64,000 nucleotides of DNA from Sipunculus nudus (lineage: Eukaryota > Annelida > Sipuncula > Golfingiida > Sipunculidae), in assembly GCA_026874595.1 (NCBI GenBank), contig CM049306.1, positions 16,015,019 through 16,079,018 on the forward strand, written 5' to 3'. Below the pieces are notes generated by a model. The model searched no databases. It was not told the origin of the DNA and was given only the letters and a program-made list of their open reading frames with translations. Position numbers and translations under genes: made by a program. Positions 49,009 through 59,540 of this stretch are shown piece by piece; position 1 is the stretch's first letter; each line of letters starts with the position of its first letter.

Positions 49009-51078
49009 ATGCCCCCGCCACAAAGTGGCCGGGGCATTTAGTTTTACCCATGTCCGTCATTCCGTCCTTCCATCCTTCTGTCCTTCCGAAATCAAACAGT
49101 TGTACGGACTTTTTTCGCAATGCCTGCAGTTATTGGTCTGATTTTTGGTGTGTGGGCAGATAATGACCAGTTACAGATAGAGTTCGCGTTTCGTCCCGGT
49201 TGACCTACTTTTGACCGTTTTACGGCTCCTAAACTTAGAAAATTTCATGAAAAATAGAAATTTTCATGACAAATACACATGTACGGACTTTTTTTTGCAA
49301 TGCCTGTAGATATTGGCCTGATTTTTGGTGTGTGGGCAGATAATGACCAGTTACAGTTGGAGTTCGCGTTTCGTCCCGGTTGACCTACTTTTGACCATTT
49401 TACGGCTCCTTAACTTAGAAAATTTCATGAAAAATAGAAATTTTCATGACAAATACACATGTACGGACTTTTTTTTGCAATGCCTGCAGATATTGGCCTG
49501 ATTTTTGGTGTGTGGGCAGATAATGACCAGTTACAGATGGAGTTCGCGTTCCGTCCCGGTTGACCTACTTTTGACCATTTACGCCTCCTTAACGTAGAAA
49601 ATTTCATGAAAAATAGAAATTTTCATGACAAATACACATGTACGGATTTTTTTTTTCGCAGTGCCTGCAGATATTGGCCTGATTTTTGGTGTGTATGCAG
49701 ATAATGACTAGTTACAGATCGAGTTCGCGTTTTGTCCCAGTTGAACTACTTTTGACCGTTTTACGGCTCCTAAACATAGAAAATTTCATAAAAAATATAA
49801 ATTTTCATGCCAAATACACATGTACGGACTTTTTTTTGCAATGCCTGCAGATATTGGCCAGATTTTTGGTGTGTGGACAGATAATGACCAGTTACAGATC
49901 GAGTTTGCATTTCGTCCCAGTTGACCTACTTTTCATTGTTTTACGGCTCCTAAACATAGAAAATTTCATGAAAAATATAAATTTTCATGACAAATGTACA
50001 TGTACAGCCGTTTTTAGCCCTCAGCTCATAGGCTGATAGGCTATTGTCGTCACCCAAGCTGTCCGTCTATCCGTCCGTCCATCTGTCTGTCGGGTGTCCT
50101 TCGGTCTGTCCGTTCCTCATCTGTTAACTTTTACCTTGTGAGCGGGATATCTCTAAAAGGATTCCCCGTGGGAATTTTATTTCATCAGTGAAGATGTATA
50201 TCGATAAAATCTCGGTCAAGTTGGAAGATGGGTGACCTTGACCCATTTTTCTACATTTTAGAGCTGATTATAGAAAAACACTCAGAAGCTTATATCTCAG
50301 GAACCATTGTGTGGATTTTCACAAAACTTACTATGATCATTGGGACTGAAGGTCTGTACGTGCTGCACAATTTTGGTGGCGTCACCTGCAATTTCTGATT
50401 TTTTAATGAAATTTTATCGGATTTTTCAATTTTGGCCTTTTGTGCAGGATATCTCCAAAGGTTTTCAACTAAGGAACTTCATTACTTCAGTGCATTTGCA
50501 TCATATTTACAAAATCTTGGTCAAGTTCAAAGATGGGTGGTCTTGACCCACTTTTCAAGGTCACAGAGCTTAGTATAGAAAAAAACTTAGGGGGATATTT
50601 CTCAGGAAGCATTTGGTGGATTGTTATAAAACATGGTACATACCTCTCAAATTTAAATTTATAACTGATTATCAGCTTTTGCTAATACTCTAGTTTCGCA
50701 ATGCAATGCTTACAGATACTGGCCCAATGTTTGGTCTGTGGGCGCATAATGACCACTTACAGATCAAGTTTGCATTTCGTCCCAGTTAACCTATTTTTGA
50801 CCATATGACAGATCCTGAACATAGAAAATTTCATGAAAGACAAAAATTTTTATGAAAAATGCACATGTATGGACTTTTTTTCACAATGCCTGCATACTGG
50901 CCTGATTTTTGGTGTGTTGCTTGATAATGACCCATTACAGATCGAGTTTGCATTTTGCTCTTCTTGACCTACTTTTGAGCATACAACACCTCCTGAACTT
51001 AAAAAAATTTAACAAAATTTAACAAATGTTTCTAATTTGCCTCAGGCGGGGGCATTCGTGTCGTTCCGACACATCTAG
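49009..51078 (+). mobile_element. HINE-like element A3, carrying C2
   Basis: Starts ATGCCCCCGCC after a T-run. The 3' part has GGCGGGGGCAT, GTGTCG-TTC-CGACAC and ATCTAG before TTTA. Five 180-bp core units precede the C2 insertion at 50016, and about two follow it. Leader: GTCCGTCATTCCGTCCTTCC. Confidence 0.88.
50016..50693 (+). mobile_element. HINE-like element C2 (nested in A3)
   Basis: AGCCCTCAGCTCATAGGCTG start after five Ts, GTCCGTCTATCCGTCCGTCC leader, CTCTAG end before TTTCGC. One full core unit, with GGTGGCGTCACC (one change from the palindrome) at about 50375. Confidence 0.85.
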
Positions 51079-51737
51079 TTTATCTCTACATGAGAGAGAC
51101 AATGTCAGCCTTCCACTGGCTTATCAACACTGTATCATGTCTGGTGTCAAAAGCTTTTTTGTGATTAATATAGCCATTTGGGTTTCCTGCATCTCACAGC
51201 AGGTTCTGGTATAAATACCCTGACATTATACAAAGTCAGTTTTTCTTTGTCAATATATCAACTTTAATATCCATCACTTTAAAGTGGTCAGCAATTCATT
51301 TTGATGATTTTCTCAGCTGACTTTAATTTGATTTCTGTTTCGTTTAGGTTGTCAGTCAGTCTTTCTTGATCACAATTTTTTATGTTCAGATTTCTGTGAT
51401 CATTATAAATTGCCTTAGCGGTGTGATATATGTCTTATCTTCCATGCAAAGCAATTACCTCTGGGTATTATATATAACTTGTATATGATAAGCAATATTC
51501 TTCACTAAAAAACCTGATGTCTTGTGTTTCTTCTAAATGTCATTAATAAGATGTGTTTTTGTTTTGCCTCAAGGTTATTTTAGTGGTAAAAGAATATGAA
51601 AGTACTATTTATATTCTACCATCCACAACGTTATGCATGTGTTTTATCAGTGGATTTTTTTTCGCTACAAAAATGAAAGTGAAAATTGTTAATTTTAGAT
51701 TAATATATAATTATCAAAAACCATTTATATCTTTATT

Positions 51738-53202
51738 GTATCCGCCAAAACGAAGTTTTGCGGATACTATGTTTTTGACCGGGTTCCGCCGCCGCCGCCG
51801 CAGCGTTCGTTTCCGGAGAACTCCTCTGAGACTACTGGACAGATTTTTCCGAAACTAACACAAATTATCGGGTCACATGTGAACTGGTGCCTAATCAAGT
51901 GACCTTGACCTCTGACCTTTCATCTCTGCCCAGCGTCCGTTTGTGCGTCTGTTTCCACACATAAACCCATATATCTCGGGAACCGTTTTTTTTTTGTAAA
52001 AAAATTTTACACAATTGTAGCCCTGGGAAAGCTTTATAACATACACAACAAAAGGTGGCGCCACCTGCAACCATGTTTGCACAGTGTCCATCTGTTCATC
52101 TGCCTGGGGTTAAAATCACTCATATCTCTGCAGTGATTCGACTAATTCACCTAAAATTCGGCATGCATATACATCCTAGATAGCTTTCTCGATTTTGTGA
52201 CAGGTGGCGCCACCTACATTCACGTTAACGCTCCACACATAATCCCATATATCTCGGGAACCGTTTGACCGATCCGGAAAAAAATTTTACACAAATGTAG
52301 CCCTGGGATAGCTTTATAACATACACAACAAAAGGTGGCGCCACCTGCAACCATGTTTGCACAGTGTCCATCTGTTCATCTGCCTGGGGTTAAAATCACT
52401 CATATCTCTGCAGTGGTTTGACTTATTCACCTAAAATTCGGCATGCATATACATCCTAGATAGCTTTCTTGATTTAATGACAGGTGGCGCCACCTACATT
52501 CACGTTAACACTCCACACATAAATCCATATATCTCAGGAACCGTTTGACCGATCCGGAAAAATTTTTTACACAAATGTAGCCCTGGGATAGCTTTATAAC
52601 ATACACAACAAAAGGTGGCGCCACCTGCAACCATGTTTGCACAGTGTCCATTTGTTTATCTGCCTTGGGTTAAAATCACTCATATCTCTGCAGTGGTTTG
52701 ACTAATTCACCTAAAATTCGGCATGTGTATACATCCTAGATAGCTTTCTTGATTTTATGACAGGTGGCGCCACCTACATTCACGTTTATGCTGCAGGCAT
52801 CCTAGCTCATATCTCGGGAACCGTTTGACCAATCAGGAAAAAAACTTTACACAAATGTAGCCCTTGGATAGCTTTATAACATGAACAAAAATGGTGGCGC
52901 CACCTGCAGCCATTTTTGCACAGCGTCCATCTGTTTGTCTGCTGTGGGATAAAATTACTCATATCTCTGCAGTGGTTTGACTTTTCCACATGAAATTTTG
53001 CATGTGTATATATCTTGGATAGTTTCTCATTCAAATAACAGGTGGCGCCACCTACAATCATGTTTATGTGGCAGAGATCCATTCTAATATTTAACACATG
53101 TAACTCTATATCCCCTTGCCACTCAATCAATGCCTCACTTCACCCGTCCTTCTCTGATTTTGGCGGATACACGTAGTCGCTTGTCGACTACCCGTATTCT
53201 AG
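51738..53202 (+). mobile_element. HINE-like element B3
   Basis: Best-preserved B copy. Starts GTATCCGCCAAAACGAAG; ends TTTTGGCGGATACA, GTAGTCG-CTTGT-CGACTAC, ATTCTAG before TTTT. GGTGGCGCCACC occurs eight times (52054, 52203, 52334, 52483, 52614, 52763, 52893, 53041), alternating about 149 and 131 apart, which means four dimers of 280 bp. A short (GCC)n tract follows the 5' hairpin. It ends 275 bases before the exon at 53478. Confidence 0.9.
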
Positions 53203-53477
53203 TTTTTACTTGGTATAACCATTAATGATCAAATTTTGCTAGGAAATGAAGTTGTTAGCTCATTTATCCTCAGAGAATGCATCTGTTATATTCATGTTCT
53301 TGGTGGTAACTGCCCTGGGTTATAAATTAAATTAAATTCTGTATATTCAGGAAAGATGTTACTCTTGTTTTCACTCACACTTTTTGTTTTGCTTTGCAGA
53401 ATACATAAACCACCACTATATCAATGAGAACTGAAAACTAACGCTGTTATATTATTAGGTTGTTTTGCCTTTTTTAG

Positions 53478-53608
53478 AACCTCTGGAGATTCCACAAAAT
53501 TTTCGACTCAACCCAGATAAAGAAGTATCAAACACTTCAGCAGATTTCCTGTGGGATCCTGTCAACACAACCCCCAGGAGAATAAGAGGTTTTTTCAGAG
53601 GGTACAAG
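53478..53608 (+). CDS. Nrg: L1CAM/neuroglian-like exon: first half of Fn3-3
   Basis: Short coding exon (131 bases) after TGCCTTTTTTAG (acceptor ends 53477). The first 2 bases complete the codon opened at 40341, giving E, then 43 codons, ending on a codon boundary at donor GTATAT 53609 (a weak donor). The joined reading is GHSGEAEPLEIPQNFRLNP, then SADFLWDPV with the conserved tryptophan of the B strand, then RRIRGFFRGYK. The (R)IRG-x-F-x-GYK pattern is typical of Fn3-3 in neuroglian and L1CAM. Sequons NTS and NTT are present. The second half of Fn3-3 must lie in a later exon; none could be recognised in the remaining 10.4 kb, so the next exon is probably beyond the window. Confidence 0.92.
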
Positions 53609-54381
53609 GTATATCCTGCTTAATTTTATATATGATGATATCACATCTTTTATTTACCCTTGTCATATTCATCATATATTCCTCCTGTACTTTATTGACC
53701 TATGTCTTGTTATTCATTCATGTCTTTTGATTTATCCTTAAGGAGTCAGTTCATGATGGCAGATATTCAAGTTTTATTATGTGGAATAGCTGTGTCCATT
53801 TGGAAGTTTCTTATTAAAGTGTCATTGGGGTATTTTAGAAACTCCTGTCAGTTGGAATTTGCAAAATGACAGGACTTTCATTCCCTTTTTAAACTACTCT
53901 TTTTATTTTGAATCACTCATTTAAAAATTATGAAATTGAAGGAAGATGATATTATAAATTATATATGATATCTCCTATGACAGTAAGTCCTCAGATAAAA
54001 AAGTGTTTTTTTAAAGATTCACATCTAATTTAGAAAAATGAAAAATAAACTAAAATTGGTTCATGACAATATAGATCTGCATAAAAAATTATAAATTCCA
54101 AAACTCATAAAATACACCCTCAGCTAACTTTCAGCAGGTACTGTGTTACAGCAGTATAGTTTTTTGTCGTGCCTGACCAGCCAGTCATCTAACTGATAGG
54201 TGTCTGTATATTTACAGTATATTAATATGAGACTTGAACCTCACACATTTAATTTTTTGTGGGTCCATCTTACTATTATACCAACATAATATTCAGGATA
54301 ATTGTTTATAATATAGGTTATATAAAAATACTTGAAGAGTCTACATTTATCACAAGCAAACATAGACTTCAATGGACATAT

Positions 54382-54740
54382 TCTATATTTACATAAGCCT
54401 TGTATTCTATATTAACATAAGCCTTGTATTATCTATATTAACATAAGCCTTGTATTATCTATATTTACATAAGCCTTGTATTATCTATATTTACATAAGC
54501 CTTTGAATAATCTATATTTACATAAGCCTTGTATTATCTATATTTAAATAAGCCTTGTATTATCTATATTTAAATAAGCCTTGTATTATCTATATTTACA
54601 TAAGCCTTTGAATAATCTATATTTACATAAGCCTTGTATTATCTATATTTAAATAAGCCTTGTATTATCTATATTTACATAAGTCTTGTATTATCTATTT
54701 TTACATAAGCCTTGTATTATCTATATTTAAGTAAGTCTTA
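54382..54740. repeat. 26-bp AT-rich minisatellite, about 14 units
   Basis: Unit TTGTATTATCTATATTTACA then TAAGCC; variants with AACATA, AAATAA and a TTTGAATAATC form. Confidence 0.93.
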
Positions 54741-54844
54741 CATTATAAAGTGCTTTGTATACTTCCTCATCATTCCTGGTTTCCATCAACTTGATTTTTC
54801 CTTGAAAAGTTGAAATAATTTGTGCAGCACAAATAATCTCGATT

Positions 54845-55038
54845 CACAGATCCAGGGGAGTGGTCCAGGGGGTCTAAAAACCCCTTCAACCCACACAACC
54901 TTTTTCAAGGGGTTTAAGACATTTTTTGTGGCCTTGACCCCTCCTTTTCCAGACCTGGGGATTTTCTTTAGGTCTCAGAAAAGAACTTTCACAAGAACAA
55001 AATACAACAGCAAAATTAAAGCTTGATCCCTGCATGTG
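54845..55038. mobile_element. hAT-like small element
   Basis: Starts CACAGATCCAGGGGAG and ends GATCCCTGCATGTG, a loose inverted pair. The interior (GGGGTTTAAGACATTTTTTG) aligns with the fragment at 1187-1317. Target duplication not seen. Confidence 0.4.
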
Positions 55039-55299
55039 TAACCCTTCATTTGAATATAATTATAATCTCAGATTAAACTGGTTAAAGAATGGTCCTGCTA
55101 CCACCACTGTCCCTGCTGAAGAGAATTCTTGCAAACAAGATAACTAAACAAGCATTTCACAGATCTTTTTACAAATTTTACACATGCATAGATATGGGTA
55201 AGATGAATAAGCCTTTTTAATATTAGGTCATGAACTAAATTAGGAGAAAGACCATGATCTTGAATTGGTCAGTTTTTGTCATTATTCTACAATATATTT

Positions 55300-55800
55300 C
55301 AAACTATATCAAGAAAGGCTGCAGCTATTAGTCTGAACCCCATAACTTTTTTTTGAAGTATTGCATATTTTCCTAAATTTGGACACACCAATTGTTTCCC
55401 CTCAAGATCTGGAACATGTTTGAAAACTGGTGAACTTGATCTTTGATGCCAAAACTGAAGAAAGATTGGATTTTTGTGAACCTCATAGTGTGTGAAAACT
55501 GCATATTTTTTTCTCATATTTGACCCACTAATTGTTGCCACTAAGATATTGGCTGTGTGTGAAACCTGGTGACCTTGATCTTGAAGGTCAGTTCTTTGGA
55601 AATGCAAGATTATTATGAACCCTATAAGTTTTTAAGTTGGGCATATTTTTCACCCAAATTTTTTACACAAGTTGTGTCAACCAAGTTGCTTGACAAGTTC
55701 AAAATGGGTGACCTTGACCTTGACCCACTTGACATTTTTCAAGTTGCTTGACAAGTTCAAAATGGGTGACCTTGACCCACTTGACCTTGAAAAATGTCAA
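55300..55800. repeat. Degenerate tandem repeat of about 160 bp
   Basis: Three units share GCATATTTT, TTGCC/GTGTCAACCAAG and TGGTGACCTTGATCTTGA phrases. The last part contains two adjacent copies of CAAGTTGCTTGACAAGTTCA then AAATGGGTGACCTTGACC (55681 and 55739). Confidence 0.65.
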
Positions 55801-57710
55801 TATATGCTTCAGAAAAAGGGAGCCTATTTTAAATAGTATGCCAGTTTCTAGAAGCTTCTCTGATACCAGAAATTTCTAGTTCAATTAAGAATTGGAAGTA
55901 AATCTGAAAAATTTTGTTCTTAAATGAATATGCAAAAAATTGCTACATTGCAAATGTTAGACTTTGACATTTTCATACCTGTTTTTATAGAACTTCATGG
56001 AACCTTTAAGGAAAAAAGCCTCTGATTCGATTATACCAAATGTCATAAGATCTCACACCACTGTAATAAAAGAGAAATTTCAGGTTAAACTATTCTGATC
56101 TGGTATGCAAATAGGTGCAGACAGCAATACACTCTCTTTGTGTATATAAACCAAAGCACCACTGCTGGTTTGTTAGTGACACAAGCCATTTAGAACAGAG
56201 CAGGCTTTGATGAGATCCAGTAGACTCTAATGTCTAACCAGAGAACCCTAAGAACCTGTAATAACTCACATAGGGAATTACTACAGACATATACCTACAT
56301 GAATGCTCCTATCTTTAGAGCTTATACATTATCCAGTCGTGTGGTCTTAAAAACAGCTGTTACAGACTCCCTGGCTGGTTTGATCAAATAAAAAACAGAA
56401 GTAATTTTCCTTTCTAAAAAAATGCCAATATTTTTTAGTAGAAGGGTTTAGAAGAATATGCATGTATGATTTCAGAGTTCACAAGTATCCTGCTGATACT
56501 TATATTTTAATGGTAACTTTTAAATGGTAGACATTTTTTGTCATAAGTAATTCTTATTAAGGACCTTTGAGCTTATGCGATGGTGTAGTGTTGTCCGTAC
56601 CCTGACCAATACTATCACAAAAATGGCAGGAGCTAGGATCACCAAGTTTTATGCAAAAATGTCAGTCATAAAAAAAACTCAGCTTTTGCTTATTGTTCTG
56701 CTATCTGCATTAAATTTGATACTTTAGGGAAAAAGCTAAAAAAACTTTAAAAATCTTCTTCAAGAAACTGTTCATCCAAATTGTTCAATATTTAAAAAAA
56801 ACGATCCCAGGGACAATATCTCTGAAGCTTGCTTGGATGCTTCAAGTTTGTTGAAATTCTGCCCAAATTACATGAAGCTGAGCTTAGTCATTTGGTGAAA
56901 AAAAGCATACTAAATTTACAACTACAGGAATGGCTGGAGCCATTATCACCAAATTTTATGCAAATGTTGGTCACAAAAGTCATATTTGAAATTGAGGTAT
57001 TGGTGGTGCCACCTCCATCAACTTTTTTTTGTATGGGGTTCATTGATAATCAGTACATTAACCCATAATTTCTCAGGAAGAGCAGGAGCTAGGTTCTCCA
57101 ATTTTTACAAAAAAATCAGTCACATATCAAATGTGTGCTTAGGCTTTTATGTGGCACTACCATGCATCAACTTACATTTTCAGGGGGGGAAGCTTGAAAA
57201 CCTTTGACAAACTTCTGCTCCAAAATCATTCAGCCAAATTGTTCAATATTTGACAGAAATTATGAGCTCTCTCAAGTTTGTTCAAATGGTTTGGGTTTAA
57301 TGAATTCTGGCTGAGTTACAGGGATTTGAACATAAGTCATTTGGTCAAGTAAGCATACTCACATAACAGTTTCAGAAATAACAAGAGCTAGCATCACCAG
57401 GTTCTGTGCAAATGATGCTCACATGACTCATATTTGAAATTGAGGTTTTTGTTGTGCCACCTACAATGACCTGTTTTTTAGCTCAGCTGACTATAAGTCA
57501 TCTGAGCTATAGTCGTGGTCCATTGTCCGTCGTCTGTCAGTCTGTCTGTCCCGGATGTTCGTCCGTAAGACTGGCACGTTTTGACACCATTGGACCTACG
57601 AATCTGAAATTTGCCATACAGTTAGATGTCCCAAAAATCTCCTACCATGCCGAAAATTGGGTCAATAGGACTTCGCTTCTGTGAGATATTAAGGAAAAAC
57701 CTCAACTTTT

Positions 57711-59540
57711 ATGCCCCCGCCACAAAGTGGCCGGGGCATATAGTTTTACCCATGTCCGTCCTTCCGTCATTCCGTCATTCCGAAATCAAACAGTTGTACG
57801 GACTTTTTTTCGCAGTGCCTGCAGATATTGGCCTGATTTTTGGTGTGTGGACAGATAATGACCAGTTACAGATCAAGTTCGCGTTTCGTCCCAGTTGACC
57901 TACTTTTGACCATTTAACGGCTCCTTAACTTAGAAAATTTCATGAAAAATAGAAATTTTCATGACAAATACACATGTACGGACTTTTTTTCGCAATGCCT
58001 GCAGATATTGGCCTAATTTATAGTGTGTGGACAGATAATGACCAGTTACAGATCGAGTTTGCGTTTCGTCATGGTTGATCTACTTTTGATTGTTTTATGG
58101 CTCCTAAACATAGAAAATTGCATGAAAAATATAAATTTTCATGACAAATGTACATGTACAGCCGTTTTTAGCCCTCAGCTCAAAGGCTGATGGGCTATTG
58201 TCGTCACCCAAGCTGTCCGTCTGTCCGTCCGTCTTGCCCTCCGTCTGTCCATCCGTCTAGCTGTCTGTCTGTCTGTCCGACTGTCTGTCCGTCTGACATC
58301 CGTCTGTTAACTTTTACCTTGTGAGCAGGATTTCTCTAAAACTATTCACGGTTGGAATTTTATTTCATCAGTGAAGATGTATATCGATAAAATCTCAGTC
58401 AAGTTTGAAGATGGGTGACCTTGACCCATTTTTCTACATTTTAGAGCTGATTATAGAAAAATACTCAGAAGCTTATATCTCGGGAATCATTGTGTGGATT
58501 TTCACAAAACTTACTATGATCATTGGGACTGATGGTCTATAGGTGCTGCACAATTTTGGTGGCGCCACCTGCAATTTCTGATTTTTTAATCAATTTTTAT
58601 CAGATTTTTCAATTTTGGCCTTGTGAGCAGGATATCTCTAAAAGGATTCACCGTTGGAATTTTATTTCATCAGTGAAGATGTATATCAACAAAATCTTGG
58701 TCAAGTGCAAAGATTGGTGATCTTGAGCTATTTTTCTTTGTTTTAGAGCTGATTATACAAAAACACTCAGAAGCTTATATCTCAGGAACCATTGTGTGGA
58801 TTTTCACAAAACTTACTATGATCATTTGGAATGATGGTCTGTGCGTGCTGCACAATTTTGATGGCACCACCTACAATTTCTGATTTTTTAATGAATTTTT
58901 ATCAGATTTTTCAATTTTGGCCTTTTGTGCAGGACATCTCCAAAGGTATTCAACACAGGAACTTAATTTCTTCAGTGCTAATGCATGATATTTACAAAAT
59001 TTTGGTCAAGTTCAAAGATGGGTGATCGTGACCTACTTTTCAAGGTCACAGAGCTTAGTATAGAAAAAAACTTAGGAGCTTATTTCTCGGGAAGCATTTG
59101 GTGGATTGTTATGAAACATGGTACATATCTCTCCAATTTAAATTTATAACTGAATATCAGCTTTTGCTAATATTCTAGTTTTGCAATGCAATGCTTACAG
59201 ATACTAGCCTAATGTTAAGTCTGTTGGCGCATAATGACCACTCACAGATCAAGTTCGTGTTTCGTCCCAGTTGACTTATTTTTGACCATATGACAGATCC
59301 TGAACATAGAAAATTTCATGAAAGACAGAAATTTTATAAAAATGCACGTATGGACTTTTTTTCACAATGCCTGCAGATACTGGCCTGATTTTTGATGTGT
59401 TGCTTGATAATGACCTGTTATAGATTGAGTTTGCATTTTGCCATATCACACCTCCTGAACTTTAAAAATTTTTACAAAATTTAACAAATGTTTCTAATTT
59501 GCCCCAGGCGGGGGCATTCGTGTCGTTCCGACACATCTAG
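57711..59540 (+). mobile_element. HINE-like element A4 (nested in D3, carrying C3)
   Basis: ATGCCCCCGCC start after TTTT; GGCGGGGGCAT, GTGTCG-TTC-CGACAC and ATCTAG end before TTTATT. Two 180-bp units precede C3. The flanking D sequence (AAGGAAAAACCTCAACTTTT ... TATTAGAAATCTATTTTC) matches a continuous D unit around 60205-60245. Confidence 0.88.
58170..59178 (+). mobile_element. HINE-like element C3 (nested in A4)
   Basis: Longest C copy. AGCCCTCAGCTCAAAGGCTG start, a long GTCY leader (58217-58310), and two core units with GGTGGCGCCACC at 58558 and the variant GATGGCACCACC at about 58860. Units begin ATATCTCGGGAATCATTGTG or close. Ends GCTAATATTCTAG. Confidence 0.87.

Larger units (their letters stand above)
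40342..53477 (+). other. 13.1-kb phase-1 intron between the Fn3-2 and Fn3-3 exons
   Basis: GT-AG intron. It contains three minisatellites (42.4, 46.2 and 46.55 kb), a rearranged duplication at 48.1-48.7 kb, the composite A3[C2] and element B3. In 40342-42425, 43018-45858, 46690-48080 and 51079-51737 I see no gene or recognised element, apart from a small perfect hairpin at 44911-44939 (9-bp stem GTGAAAATC, 11-base loop) and a 24-bp direct duplication near 44490-44525. Confidence 0.85.

Noticed and set aside
54382-54740. Short regular repeats that might suggest a CRISPR array
   Set aside because: Units are directly adjacent with no spacers, and the genome is eukaryotic.
55560-55800. Dense TGACCTTGACC motifs, resembling nuclear-receptor half-site repeats
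   Set aside because: They belong to a degenerate tandem repeat; the same phrase (GGGTGACCTTGACCC) occurs in C elements, so it is repeat-derived with no sign of selection.
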